Shown here: positions 25,701 to 33,383 of the stretch, one piece after another | Layout of the letters: every line of letters starts with the position of its first letter | Position numbering within the stretch: the stretch's first letter is position 1 | Assembly: GCA_965248075.1 (NCBI GenBank) | Contig: CBDFIL010000003.1 | Span: 248,001 to 312,000, forward strand | DNA from: VXNE01 sp965248075 | GTDB taxonomy: Bacteria > Pseudomonadota > Gammaproteobacteria > Pseudomonadales > Azotimanducaceae | Length of the DNA stretch: 64,000 nucleotides | Direction of reading: 5' to 3' | The notes under the pieces: model-generated | Told to the model about the DNA's origin: nothing | Databases searched by the model: none | What the model saw: the letters and a program-made list of their open reading frames with translations, nothing else | Translations under genes and position numbers: made by a program

Positions 25701-25918
25701 TAGCGCGGCACGATGTCCTTGATGATCGACGCGAGCAAGTTACCGTGATGCGGCAGGCCGGTGGCGAACGGCGGCCCGTCGTAGAAGATGTAGGGCTTCT
25801 TGTCCTTGGTGAATTCCAGGGACTGCTTGAAGATGTCGTGCCGCTCCCAGAACGCCAGGATGTCGTGCTCCATCGCAACGAACGAGAAGGACCGGGTCGA
25901 CTCCGCCGGTTCCGCCAT
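22790..25918 (-). CDS. ileS: Isoleucyl-tRNA synthetase, eukaryote-like (type 2)
   Basis: A 1042-residue class I synthetase. The HIGH-type motif is GLPHHGN near residue 57 and the KMSKS loop is EDGKKMSKSLRNY. TTTPWTLPSNLAV is the editing-domain signature, GWDCHGLPIEHEIDK is typical of IleRS, and DWAISRNRVWGTPLP is the tryptophan-containing core. The HH in the signature, the total length and the C-terminal section without the zinc cysteines of E. coli IleS suit the eukaryote-like type 2 enzyme found in some bacteria and linked with mupirocin tolerance. MAEPAES at 25918 is taken as the start. It charges tRNA-Ile in the cytoplasm. A -10-like TAAAAT lies about 30 nt upstream. Confidence 0.93.
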   Translation of the reverse strand: MAEPAESTRSFSFVAMEHDILAFWERHDIFKQSLEFTKDKKPYIFYDGPPFATGLPHHGNLLASIIKDIVPRYWTMRGRHVLRRFGWDCHGLPIEHEIDKQLGMSAQQALQSLGVAGYNAQCRQIVERYVDEWRGIIGRIGRWVDFDDDYKTMDAWYMESVWWVVKQLWDKGLVYRGFKVMPVSVALETPLANFEANMNYQDVQDPAITVMFKLADEDAWLTAWTTTPWTLPSNLAVCVGADIDYARVRDRDSGRTLYLAKGRVPAYARRHPLEVLDEVKGAALVGRRYEPLFPYFRDQTEQGAFVVVADAYVTTEEGTGLVHQAPAFGEDDYRVLRDHDIEAFVCPVGMDGVFTQEVTDFAGKFVKDADADIMDYLKTSGALYDRDVIEHAYPFCYRSDTPLIYRAVPSWYVRVTDLIDDLVAVNDGIRWVPDHIKEGRFGNWLKGAVDWAISRNRVWGTPLPIWENGVTGNRVCIGSIDELERLTGQRVDDLHREFVDPLTFEIAGEEGIYYRVEEVLDCWFESGSMPYAQLHYPFENRKVFEQGFPAEFIAEGLDQTRGWFYTLTVLAAALYGKPAFRNVIVNGLVMAEDGKKMSKSLRNYTPPGELMETYGADALRLYLINSGLVRGEDQRFSDRGVRDMARRALMPWYNAFAFLRTYAAIDGWAPDRGFHQGGNILDRWVLSKLQTMKAEIAREMAGYRLYNVVPKLFGFIEDLTNWYIRLNRGRFWGEDITADKIAAYSTLYTAVHELSVAMAPFAPFLSEHVYHELARLGGDAEPKPQSVHLCGYPEPEESLMQPGLENAVARMQQVVLLGRRKREEARINLRTPLRTLTIIHRDDVLLEAIAELEDYVRAELNVKEVRYERDESRYIELYAKPNFPVLGKRLGKRMKAFQQRIAALTPAEIADFQETGTVALDGEVFSTDEIQVFREPKAGANAVSDRLISIDLACDLDDALIREGFAREAVNRIQRSRKELGLDVSDRIRVVYGGATEVVDAVEAHGEYVAGEVLAVEFGRGDAGAFQAEIDGKSFTYAIEKA

Positions 25919-26052
25919 GGGATTCAAGGACCACGTTGGGAGAAGGGCGCGCATTTTAGCGGGGGCGGCGGGGCTGGGCCACAGCCGTGGCCAACGGCGC
26001 CGACGTCGGGCGTGCATCGGGGCCCGGCTGACGCCATGGCCGATGCCCCGTA

Positions 26053-26334
26053 TCACCAGAGGCGGACCACTCCGTAGGCGTCAAAAGCCGCGTCGATGGA
26101 CACGATGACCAGGTTGTGCGACTGCGCCTGCGCGATCAACATTCGGTCGAACGGGTCGCGATGCGGGCCGGGCAACCGACCTGCCCGCTCCGCATCGGCT
26201 ACGCTGATCGGCAGCTCCTCGAAGCCCTGCTCTGCAATGGTCAACCCGACGTCGACCGCTGCCGGACCGTCCGGCAACTTGCCGAGCCGGTGCTTCGTGG
26301 CGATCTCCCAGGCGCAGGCTGGAGAGAGAGTCAA
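26053..26334 (-). pseudogene. N-terminally truncated PIN-domain (VapC-like) protein
   Basis: 93 residues from a TTG at 26334. SPACAWEIATKHRLGKLPDG, ELPISVADAERAGRLPGPHRDPFDRMLIAQAQ and NLVIVSIDAAFDAYGVVRLW match the middle and C-terminal parts of a VapC-type PIN nuclease. The usual N-terminal LLDTHV strand with the first catalytic Asp is absent, and the frame closes just upstream. The protein therefore lacks about 40 residues and one metal ligand. No antitoxin is adjacent. It is probably a relic. Confidence 0.6.
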
Positions 26335-26419
26335 GGCCCCACCTTCCCCCGGGGCTCGGCGAAACTGCCATCATGCCCTCCGGCCGCGTGAGCGGTCGCC
26401 GAACCGCAGGAGTGCCGCG

Positions 26420-26908
26420 ATGCGACGCGCCATCGTCGACTTCCACCAGGACGCGCACCGGGACTGGGTCGCGGACCTCGACTGCGGCCACGGCCAGCAC
26501 GTGCGCCACCGACCGCCGTTCGTCGTGCGGCCTTGGGTCGAGGAGGAGGACGGACGCGCCGGAAGGCTCGGCACGAAGCTCGACTGTGTGCGCTGCGACC
26601 GGATGGAGTGGCCGGACGGCGCGGTCGCATACAGGCGCACGCGCGAGTTCGACCAGGACACCTTACGCGCCGGGTTTCTGGCTTCCCACGCGACGAAACG
26701 CGGCGTCTGGGGGCGCATCCACGTGCTTGCGGGGGCCCTGCGCTACGTAGTCGACGCACCCATCGAGCGCTCGTTCCTCATCGAGGCGGGTTGCAGCGGG
26801 GTGATCGTGCCGGAAGTGCTCCATCGGGTGGATCCCGAGGGGCAGGTTCGCTTTCTGGTCGAGTTCTCCCGGGTGCAGGGCCACCCCGATCCACCCGACG
26901 CACCGTAA
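26420..26908 (+). CDS. DUF3565-DUF1971 fusion protein (TehB-like cupin fused to a Cys-pair domain)
   Basis: A 162-residue protein with two parts. Residues 1-60 have the DUF3565 pattern: FHQDAHRDWVADLDCGHGQHVRHRPPF, with WVEEEDGR and LDCVRCDRMEWPD giving a probable metal-binding Cys set. Residues 75-155 match DUF1971/TehB-type cupins: TKRGVWGRIHVLAGALRYV, FLIEAGCSGVIVPEVLHRVDPEG and FLVEFSR. Such proteins are annotated near tellurite or oxidative stress genes, but the function is not known. ATG 26420 follows AGGAG. It stands alone between two PIN-domain loci. Confidence 0.72.
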   Translation: MRRAIVDFHQDAHRDWVADLDCGHGQHVRHRPPFVVRPWVEEEDGRAGRLGTKLDCVRCDRMEWPDGAVAYRRTREFDQDTLRAGFLASHATKRGVWGRIHVLAGALRYVVDAPIERSFLIEAGCSGVIVPEVLHRVDPEGQVRFLVEFSRVQGHPDPPDAP

Positions 26909-26979
26909 CCGGTGTCCACCGGTTGACGGCCGGCTTCCGATGGGGGACGCTACGCCATCATGTTGCCTGGACTACCATC

Positions 26980-27228
26980 ATGATCCGCACACAGGTCCAG
27001 CTCACCGAGGACCAACTCGCCGCCCTCAAGGCGCGCGCGCGCCAGGAAGAGCGCTCGGTTGCGGACCTGGTCCGCCAGAGCGTGGCCGAGTACCTTGTCC
27101 GGCGACCGGGTGTCGACCGGCGCGAACTGATCGGGCGCGCCCGCGCACTGGTGGGGAGCTACCGCTCGCAGTGCCCCGATCTGGCCGAGAATCACGACGC
27201 GCATCTCGACGAAGCCTTCGACACGTGA
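26980..27228 (+). CDS. Ribbon-helix-helix (VapB/CopG-like) antitoxin
   Basis: An 82-residue protein. MIRTQVQLTEDQLAALKARARQEERSVADLVRQSVAEYL is a classic ribbon-helix-helix DNA-binding region. The C-terminal tail rich in Arg, Asp and His (YRSQCPDLAENHDAHLDEAF) is the toxin-contacting part. It overlaps the next gene by four bases (GTGA), so the two are coupled as antitoxin and toxin. Confidence 0.82.
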   Translation: MIRTQVQLTEDQLAALKARARQEERSVADLVRQSVAEYLVRRPGVDRRELIGRARALVGSYRSQCPDLAENHDAHLDEAFDT

Positions 27229-27644
27229 GTCTCTTCGTGGACACGTCCGCGATCCTGGCCCTGATCGACGCCGACCAGCCTCGGCACCGGGACGTGGTGG
27301 CAGCCTGGAAAGCCGCGGTGGACGGGGAACGCCCGCTCTATACTTCGAACTACGTGCTCGTGGAGACCTTTGCCCTCGTCCAGCGCCGCTTTGGTGTGAA
27401 AGCCACGCGAGACCTTGCCAGCGGGCTCGTGCCGTTGTTGAGTCCCCTGTGGGTCGACGAGGCACTGCACGCCACCGCACTGTCCGCGCTGTTCGCGGCG
27501 GGCAGACGGGGCTTGTCCCTCGTCGACTGCACAAGCTTCGAGATCATGCGCCGCCATGGACTGCACCAGGCCCTCGCCCTGGACCAGGACTTCGCGCGCC
27601 AGGGATTCGAGGTCGCCCCGCACGTCCATCGCACCGGACGCTGA
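27225..27644 (+). CDS. PIN-domain toxin (VapC-like)
   Basis: A 139-residue PIN nuclease starting at GTG 27225. SLFVDTSAILALIDADQPRH supplies the first catalytic Asp, YVLVETFALVQRRFG the Glu, and LSLVDCTSFEIMRRHG with LALDQDFARQGFEV the remaining acidic ligands. It would cut RNA (often tRNA anticodon loops or rRNA) when released from the RHH antitoxin. GTG overlaps the antitoxin stop. Confidence 0.85.
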   Translation: MSLFVDTSAILALIDADQPRHRDVVAAWKAAVDGERPLYTSNYVLVETFALVQRRFGVKATRDLASGLVPLLSPLWVDEALHATALSALFAAGRRGLSLVDCTSFEIMRRHGLHQALALDQDFARQGFEVAPHVHRTGR

Positions 27645-27728
27645 CGCCGCCTTCGGGCATACCCGCGCCACTCCCCGGGGGCGCCCGTATATCATGCTCG
27701 CGCCACGCCCGAACAGGAGAGCGCTCCC

Positions 27729-28595
27729 ATGAAACTCGGTGTCGTCTTCCCCCACGACGAGATCGGCGTCGATCCGGTCGCCATCCGTGACTACGCGCAG
27801 GGAGCCGAGGAACTCGGCGCCGACCACATGATGATCTACGACCATGTGCTGGGCGCGGATCCGAACCGCCCCGGCGGCTGGGACGGGCCGTACGACAAGG
27901 ACGTCGCGTTCCACGAGCCCTTTACCGTGTTCTCGTACATGGCCGCGGTGACGTCGAAGATCACGTTCGGTACGTGCGTCCTCGTGCTGCCCCAACGCCA
28001 GACCGCGCTGGTCGCGAAGCAGGCGGCGCAGCTCGCAATCCTGTCCGGCAACCGGTTCCGGATGGGCATCGGCACCGGCTGGAACACGGTGGAGTTCGAG
28101 GCGCTCGACGTGCCCTTCGCCCGGCGCGGCGCACGGCAGGCGGAACAGGTGGAACTGCTGCGCCGATTGTGGACGGAGGACTGCCTGACGTTCGAGGGCG
28201 AGTATCACACCGTCACCCAGGCCAGCATCCTGCCGCGACCGACCCGCCCGGTGCCGATCTGGTTCGGCGGCGGAGCCCCCGCCCTGCTCGAACGCTGCGG
28301 CCGCCTCGGCGATGGCTGGGTGCCCGTCGGAGTACCGAACGAGAAGTCGCGCCAGGCGATCGCGACCATTCGGGCGGCCCGGGAGGAAGCCGGGTTGCGC
28401 TGGGACGGTTTCGGCATCCAGGCACAGGCACAGACCCGCGGCGGCGACCCGGACCGCTGGAAGAGCCACCACGACCAGTGGCGCGACCTCGGCTGCACGC
28501 ACCTGGCGATCGTCACGCACTACGTCGGTCACCGCACCGACGTGGATGCGCACCTGGCCTCCGCGGAGCGCTACTTCCAGGCTGTCCGGGACTGA
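27729..28595 (+). CDS. LLM-class (luciferase-like, F420- or flavin-dependent) oxidoreductase
   Basis: A 288-residue TIM-barrel oxidoreductase of the bacterial luciferase superfamily. MKLGVVFPHDEIG, GADHMMIYDHVLG, ITFGTCVLVLPQRQTALVAKQAA, RFRMGIGTGWNTVEFEAL and RPVPIWFGGGAPALLERCGRLGDGWVP are the conserved strands. Actinobacterial relatives use F420; proteobacterial ones may use F420 or FMN, which cannot be told here. An AGGAGAGCGCTCCC leader precedes ATG 27729 and TATATCAT near 27690 may be its -10. The MFS gene follows 69 bp downstream. Confidence 0.84.
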   Translation: MKLGVVFPHDEIGVDPVAIRDYAQGAEELGADHMMIYDHVLGADPNRPGGWDGPYDKDVAFHEPFTVFSYMAAVTSKITFGTCVLVLPQRQTALVAKQAAQLAILSGNRFRMGIGTGWNTVEFEALDVPFARRGARQAEQVELLRRLWTEDCLTFEGEYHTVTQASILPRPTRPVPIWFGGGAPALLERCGRLGDGWVPVGVPNEKSRQAIATIRAAREEAGLRWDGFGIQAQAQTRGGDPDRWKSHHDQWRDLGCTHLAIVTHYVGHRTDVDAHLASAERYFQAVRD

Positions 28596-28664
28596 CGCCC
28601 GCCGTGCGACGATGCAACGCCGCATCCCGGTCCGCGTGACGGCGCTGCAACGCGCGCCCGCAGC

Positions 28665-29975
28665 ATGACCGCTTCCACGACCCTGCCGAAGGAGAAGAAG
28701 GATCATGCCAAGCTCGTCATGCTCGGCATGCTGCACATGGCGCAGTACTTTCCCGCCGCCTTCACGGGCGTCGCCCTGCCCTTCCTGTTCCGCAAGGAGG
28801 GGCTGCCGATCGAGATGTTCTGGCTGCTCGCCCTGCCCGGCATCCCGCGCTGGCTGAAGTGGCTCATGGCCCTCGTCGTCGACAACTACGGCAGCGCGCG
28901 CATCGGCTACCGCAAGACCTGGATCATCCCCTGCACCGCCATCGGCGCGGCGGCGTACGCGCTGCTCGCGCTCATCCCGCCGAGCGTCGCGGCCGTGCAT
29001 TTGATCGTCGGCATCCTGCTCGCCAAGTCGTTCATCATGGCGGCCCAGGACATCGCGGTAGACGGCTACGCGGCCGAATCGATGAGCGACACCGAGCGGG
29101 CGACGGGCACCTCGATCATCATCTTCCTGGCCGTCCTCGCGGGCGTGATGGGATCCGGGGTGGTCGCCCTCGTGGAGACGTTCGGCTGGCCGCGCACGAT
29201 GCTCGCCGCCTCGGCCCTCATGCTGGTGGCCGCGACACCCGCCATCATCCGCCGGGAGCCGCCGCCCCCTATCGCAGCGCGGCAACGCCGCGAGCGCGGC
29301 GAACGCCCGAACCTCGTCAAGGCGCTGCGCCGTCGGGAGTCGCGCTACATCCTGCCGTTCCTCTTCGCGTTCGGCTTCGGCGGCGCGTTCTTCGGCTCCA
29401 TGCTCGGCCCCTTCCTCGCAGACAAGGGCCTGACGCTCACCCAATTCGGCATTCTCTCGCCGGTCGCCGCGATCGCCGGGGCCGGCCTCGGGGCGCTCGC
29501 GACGCCCTGGCTGGTCGAACGCATCGGCATGCGGAACACCGCGATCATCGGGGTGGCCGCGCTACCCATCGAGGGCGGCATCTTCTGCGCCCTCGCCTTG
29601 GTACCCGAACTTCCCCTCCTCCCGACACTGACGCTCATCATCGGGATCCTCGGCTTCGTCACCTCGATCTCCTCGATCGTCGTGAACAACTCCCGCTTTC
29701 GCTGGGCCTCCAAGGCGCAGGCGGCGACGGACTACAGCATGCAGTCGAGCGTCTGGAACTTCGGCGTGTGGGCGGCGGGATCGAGCGCCGGGTTCGTCGT
29801 GTCGTGGTTCGGATGGGCGGTCTTCTTTCCGATCGCCGGCAGTCTGGCCGGCGCGGGGGGCCTCTTCTACATCCTCATGTTCGAGCGGATCGAGCGCATG
29901 GTGCTGACACGCGAACGCGAGGAACTGGACTCGCCCGTGCCCGGTTTGGCGGGTGATTCGGCACGGATCTCGTAG
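28665..29975 (+). CDS. MFS transporter, AmpG-like
   Basis: A 436-residue protein with about twelve hydrophobic helices. YFPAAFTGVALPFLFRKEGLPIEMFWLLALPGIPRWLKWLMALVVD matches the AmpG/acetyl-CoA transporter-like branch of the major facilitator superfamily, including the K/R-W motif in the first loop. QDIAVDGYAAES in helix 4-5 is a strong AmpG-branch motif. It could import muropeptides, siderophores or another amphipathic compound. The C-terminal residues after ERIERMV are encoded by the beginning of a dispersed repeat that starts near 29935, so the natural tail may have been replaced. Confidence 0.8.
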   Translation: MTASTTLPKEKKDHAKLVMLGMLHMAQYFPAAFTGVALPFLFRKEGLPIEMFWLLALPGIPRWLKWLMALVVDNYGSARIGYRKTWIIPCTAIGAAAYALLALIPPSVAAVHLIVGILLAKSFIMAAQDIAVDGYAAESMSDTERATGTSIIIFLAVLAGVMGSGVVALVETFGWPRTMLAASALMLVAATPAIIRREPPPPIAARQRRERGERPNLVKALRRRESRYILPFLFAFGFGGAFFGSMLGPFLADKGLTLTQFGILSPVAAIAGAGLGALATPWLVERIGMRNTAIIGVAALPIEGGIFCALALVPELPLLPTLTLIIGILGFVTSISSIVVNNSRFRWASKAQAATDYSMQSSVWNFGVWAAGSSAGFVVSWFGWAVFFPIAGSLAGAGGLFYILMFERIERMVLTREREELDSPVPGLAGDSARIS

Positions 29976-30140
29976 GGCCGACCCTTGCGGTCGACCGCGC
30001 CGGGGCCGTGCGCGAGTTCGATACGGACCATTGTAGGGGCCGACCCTTGTGGTCGCCCGTGCTGGCCTCGCGGGTAATTCGACACGGGACGGGACAAGCC
30101 CGTCCCCTACAACACCCGTGCCGGGGCCGTGCACGGGTGC
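29935..30140. repeat. GTAGGGG-type palindromic repeat cluster
   Basis: Two tandem units begin at 29972 (GTAGGGCCGACCCTTGCGG) and 30033 (GTAGGGGCCGACCCTTGTGG). The second ends with a hairpin of GACGGG and CCCGTC around ACAAG at 30085-30110. The 26 bp at 30085-30110 occur exactly, in inverse orientation, at 53277-53302. The sequence supplies the last codons of the MFS gene and fills the gap before the Band-7 gene. Confidence 0.65.
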
Positions 30141-30148
30141 GGGTCGGG

Positions 30149-31030
30149 TCAACCCTTGCCGGCGCCCTTGATGGCCTCGATGTTGAGCAGCGGAATGGCG
30201 TTGCCGCCGGAGACCTGTGGCAGCTTGCCGTCCCACTTCTCGGCGATACGCAACTGGATGAGCGCGGGATTGTCCCGCAGCGCCTCCGCCTCGCGCCGGA
30301 TGGCCTCGGCGCGCGCCTTCGAGGCGACCTCGATCTGGTACGCCTCGGCATCCGCGGCCAGCGTCCTTTCCGCCGCGGCGGCTTCCGCCTGGGTGACGCG
30401 TCGCAGCTTTTCGTTGCGCGCCTTCAGGGCGTCCTGTTCCGCCTGCACCTTTTCTTCGATCGCCCGGTTGAACTCCGCGGAGAAGTCGAAGTCGGTGATG
30501 GCGACATTGGCGAGACGCAACGCGCCGATTACGCCCTTCTGCTCCAGCGTCGTGTCGATGAACGTCTCGATGGCCTCCTGGATCTTGACCTTGACCTCCG
30601 CCCGCCTGGTGACCAGTTCCTCCGCGGTGTACTGCGCTGTGACCGCCTTGACCGACTCCATGATCGCGGGCTCGATCAGTGTGGTCGACACCACGCTGCG
30701 CGTACCGATCTGCTGATAGGTCAAAGGCATGACCGGGCCGGTCATCGAGTACTGCACCGCGACCTGGGTACGCACCACCTGCAGGTCTCTCGACGCCGCC
30801 CCGGCCTCGGTTTCGGCCTTGTGCAGGCGGATGTCGATCTGTTCGACACTGTCCAGCCACGGGACCTTGAGGTGGAAGCCTTCGGGATACGGCTCCATCT
30901 GCACGGCGCCGAGCCTTCGGACCACGCCGACATGGCCGCTGTCCACGACGACGAAGCTCCCGATCGCGGTGAATACTACCGCGAGCGCCACGATTCCTGC
31001 GATGGTCCCCGAGACTATCCGACTACCCAT
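30149..31030 (-). CDS. SPFH/Band-7 (prohibitin-like) membrane protein
   Basis: A 293-residue protein with one N-terminal membrane helix (IVSGTIAGIVALAVVFTAIGSFVVVD), then the SPFH domain: VGVVRRLGAVQMEPYPEGFHLKVPWLDSV, VRTQVAVQYSMTG, IEPAIMESVKAVTAQYTAEEL. A long charged coiled-coil follows (FNRAIEEKVQAEQDALKARNEKLRR and onwards). Prohibitin-like proteins form membrane microdomain scaffolds. It is the last gene of the leftward yjfI-pspA-yjfK unit, which suits an envelope-stress role alongside PspA. The start MGSRIV at 31030 has a GAGGAGGAC ribosome binding site. Confidence 0.87.
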   Translation of the reverse strand: MGSRIVSGTIAGIVALAVVFTAIGSFVVVDSGHVGVVRRLGAVQMEPYPEGFHLKVPWLDSVEQIDIRLHKAETEAGAASRDLQVVRTQVAVQYSMTGPVMPLTYQQIGTRSVVSTTLIEPAIMESVKAVTAQYTAEELVTRRAEVKVKIQEAIETFIDTTLEQKGVIGALRLANVAITDFDFSAEFNRAIEEKVQAEQDALKARNEKLRRVTQAEAAAAERTLAADAEAYQIEVASKARAEAIRREAEALRDNPALIQLRIAEKWDGKLPQVSGGNAIPLLNIEAIKGAGKG

Positions 31031-31097
31031 GCTGTCCTCCTCGTATCGCCCGATCGACAAATGCCCGGGCGTTCAGTACGTCCGATCCGATGTCCCC

Positions 31098-31493
31098 CTA
31101 CCCGCCACGCTCCTCGACTTGCGCGCGCCCGGAATGTCCGGGCGCGACGCGCGCGTCCTCGAAGTGCGCCTCCACCTCTTCCATGACACGGCGCTTCAGC
31201 GCCCCGGGCCCCGCGTCGAACTCCGCGTAACGTCCGGCGAGCAACTCGAGATCCTGCTCTCCGAACGAGAGGCTGATACGGGGACGCTGGATCTTGGCGT
31301 ACGGCAACCCGACGAGCTTGCGCACATAGTCCGAGTAGCTCAGGTTCTCTTCGGCCGCGGCCAGCCGGACCTTGTGCATGAGCGACTGCTGGAACTCGAA
31401 GTGCACCTGCACCTTCCTGAGCGCCCGCCGCTCCGCCTGGAACCGTGGGACGGACGCGCCGGAGCCACCGGTCCTGGTCGGCCGCTCTCTCAT
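31098..31493 (-). CDS. Unknown protein (131 aa) of the PspA/polyamine cluster
   Basis: 131 residues, no membrane segment. A basic N-terminus (RERPTRTGG) is followed by RRALRKVQVHFEFQQSLMHKVRLAAAEENLSYSDYVRKLVGLPYAKIQRPRISLSFGEQDLELLAGRYAEF. The segment from KVQVHFEF to RKLVGLPY has the strand-helix-helix look of a ribbon-helix-helix protein, so it may bind DNA. I do not recognise a named family. It overlaps yjfK by four bases (ATGA), so it is part of the operon and could be its regulator or a structural partner. Confidence 0.65.
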   Translation of the reverse strand: MRERPTRTGGSGASVPRFQAERRALRKVQVHFEFQQSLMHKVRLAAAEENLSYSDYVRKLVGLPYAKIQRPRISLSFGEQDLELLAGRYAEFDAGPGALKRRVMEEVEAHFEDARVAPGHSGRAQVEERGG

Positions 31494-32140
31494 TTCCCCG
31501 GCCCGTCTCCCGGCCACATGGCGTCGATGACGTCCGGCGGCACGTTCACTTCGAGGGAGACGTCCGTTTCGCCGTCGCCCCAGACCTCGACCGTCACGCC
31601 GAATCGACCGCTTGCGTCCTCGCATTCGTGGGAGCGCAATTCCTCGGCGGCGTCGTCCTGGTAGCGGGAGAGTTCTTCGCCGCGGCGGTCGCGGTCGTGA
31701 TAGTAGCCTTCTGCCCACTTCTTGACCTGGGCGTAGCGCGGCGCGAACCACCCCTCGTACTCCTCGAGGGGGGACACCACTTCGAGATCGACGAAATCCT
31801 CTTCCCAGAGCGCTGCAAAGGCGTTCTCGTCGAAGAGACGCAACACGTCGCCACGCGGCAGGTCGCGGGAGAGACAGAGTTCGGATGGATCGTTGGCCCG
31901 AAACGCCAGATAGACCCTGCCGCCTTCCACACCGTCCAGGGTGAGCTCCGGGTGCAGGCCGTCGTCAAACTCGTAGGTCGCCACCGACGAGACCTCGAAC
32001 GTCTGACCCTGCACGCTCGGCGGCAGCGCCAGGCGGTGTTTGAAGGTCACGAGGTCGCCGGCCCGCAGGTCGGCGGCGCCTTCAAGGCACCGCCCCTGGT
32101 CTTCCTTCGAACCGGCCCGGCGAAAGAGCTTGCGGAGCAC
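31490..32140 (-). CDS. yjfK: YjfK-like DUF2491 family protein
   Basis: A 216-residue soluble protein starting at GTG 32140 (MLRKLFRRAG). RAGDLVTFKHRLALPPSVQGQTFEVSSVATYEFDDG, VYLAFRANDPSELCLSRDLPRGDVLRLFDENAF and FAPRYAQVKKWAEGYYHDRDRR fit the DUF2491 family of E. coli YjfK. Its biochemical role is not known. The assignment is supported by its place directly after a PspA homologue and a YjfI-like protein, the same order as in E. coli yjfIJK. Only 2 bp separate it from pspA. Confidence 0.75.
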   Translation of the reverse strand: MLRKLFRRAGSKEDQGRCLEGAADLRAGDLVTFKHRLALPPSVQGQTFEVSSVATYEFDDGLHPELTLDGVEGGRVYLAFRANDPSELCLSRDLPRGDVLRLFDENAFAALWEEDFVDLEVVSPLEEYEGWFAPRYAQVKKWAEGYYHDRDRRGEELSRYQDDAAEELRSHECEDASGRFGVTVEVWGDGETDVSLEVNVPPDVIDAMWPGDGPGK

Positions 32141-32142
32141 GC

Positions 32143-32838
32143 TCAGCCCGCCTGACGCGCCTTGAGCCGGGCCAGCACGTCGCTCGCACCCCCGCTCGCG
32201 GAGCCGCCGATGCCCTTCGCGCGGAGCTTCGCGTCGATGTCGTCGCCCGCCTCCTGACCCTCGAGCCACTCGCCCGCCTGCATGCGGTCCTGCCAGTTCT
32301 CCTGCTTGGCCTTGACGCGCTCGAGCGCTTTCGACACCCGATGCGAGCTGGAGCCGCTCGCCGCGAAGTTCCGCGACACGGACTCCGTGGCCCGCTGCAG
32401 TTCCTGCACCGTACGCACCTTGTCCAGTTCGCGCTTGTTCTTCTGGATGATCCGCTCGCGCGCCTTGATCATCGCGTGGATCTGGTTGATCTCCGCATCG
32501 AGCGCGATCTGCTCCGAAGCCTTCTCCTCGCGTTCGCTCTCGAGTTCCGCGATGCGCTCCGCCACTTCCGTCGCGAGCGCTTCCTCGCCCGCACTCAAGG
32601 CCGCGACCGCTTTCCGCTCATAGTCCGCAACATCGGCCTCGAGCGTCGCGATGTCCCGCTTGAGCCGTATCTCGGAACTCTTCATGCGGGTCAGGCTCTG
32701 CTTGGCACCGGCGATCGCGGCTTCCGCATCACGGATCTCCTGTTCGAGAATCCGGATCGCATTGGCGTCGACGATGGCTTCGCCGACCTCGTTGGCACCG
32801 CCCTTGAGGGCTGTCAGCATGTCTCTCAGCACACCCAT
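32143..32838 (-). CDS. PspA/IM30 family protein (YjfJ-like)
   Basis: A 231-residue almost wholly helical coiled-coil protein. MGVLRDMLTALKGGANEVGEAIVDANAIRILEQEIRDAE is the amphipathic N-terminus. ARERIIQKNKRELDKVRTVQELQRATESVSRNF and a Gly/Ser-rich linker near the end follow. PspA/IM30 proteins are ESCRT-III-like, coat damaged inner membrane and limit proton leakage. The synteny with yjfI and yjfK points to the YjfJ subgroup rather than to the PspF-controlled PspA of the classical psp operon. AAAGGAGGAAAT before 32838 is a strong ribosome binding site. Confidence 0.87.
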   Translation of the reverse strand: MGVLRDMLTALKGGANEVGEAIVDANAIRILEQEIRDAEAAIAGAKQSLTRMKSSEIRLKRDIATLEADVADYERKAVAALSAGEEALATEVAERIAELESEREEKASEQIALDAEINQIHAMIKARERIIQKNKRELDKVRTVQELQRATESVSRNFAASGSSSHRVSKALERVKAKQENWQDRMQAGEWLEGQEAGDDIDAKLRAKGIGGSASGGASDVLARLKARQAG

Positions 32839-32869
32839 GATTTCCTCCTTTGAATTCAGTCCAGTCCGT

Positions 32870-33271
32870 TCAGGCCAGCAGGTGCTCGATCGCCTCGAGC
32901 ACGTCGATGGTGTTCTCCGCCTGCACCTCGAGTTCGTGGGCGACGACCTCGAAACGCGTCGACAGCGCCATCGCGCCAAACAGGATGTAGGTGTCTCCCT
33001 GCAGTCCGAGCGAGGACAGCGGCACTGCCGGGCTCAACTGCAGGAACGTGCGGTTCAGTTCGTCGATCTTGTCCGGTTGCACTTCCGTGATCGTGAACAG
33101 GGGGGTCACCGAGAGAAGTTGCGTCTCCGTCGTGGTGATGTGGATAGGGAACTCGTCGTTGTTGGAGCAGACGACTTCCAGGATGTCGCGCTCGGTCACG
33201 AGCGCATCGAACGTCGTGCCCTCCTCCCCCGAGTAGTCGTTGAGGCGGAAGGCGAGGTCGTCCAGGGTCAT
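32870..33271 (-). CDS. yjfI: YjfI-like DUF2170 family protein
   Basis: A 133-residue acidic protein. MTLDDLAFRLNDYSGEEGTTFDALVTERDILEVVCSNNDEFPIHITTTETQLLSVTPLF and LGLQGDTYILFGAMALSTRFEVVAHELEVQAENTIDVLEAIE match the DUF2170 family of E. coli YjfI. The function is unknown; it is consistently found beside PspA/IM30 homologues. It is the first gene downstream of a well-formed promoter with an operator-like palindrome (33384-33412), and GGGAGTG precedes the ATG at 33271. Confidence 0.78.
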   Translation of the reverse strand: MTLDDLAFRLNDYSGEEGTTFDALVTERDILEVVCSNNDEFPIHITTTETQLLSVTPLFTITEVQPDKIDELNRTFLQLSPAVPLSSLGLQGDTYILFGAMALSTRFEVVAHELEVQAENTIDVLEAIEHLLA

Positions 33272-33383
33272 TCGGGCACTCCCTTTTCTGTTGCTGGATT
33301 CTGTTGCTGTTGCCATTGCTTGTGACCGGCGCTGCGCGTTGGCGAAACGTTCGTCCGGATCCCCCCGACTGTCATGACGCAGG

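Noticed and set aside
22748..26077. A 1109-codon plus-strand open frame opposite ileS
   Set aside because: It is the antisense shadow of ileS in GC-rich DNA, rich in Arg, Val and His with no domain.
29972..30140. CRISPR-like array from the tandem GTAGGG units
   Set aside because: There are only two diverged units without uniform repeats or spacers and no cas genes; the exact inverted copy at 53 kb shows a dispersed repeat instead.
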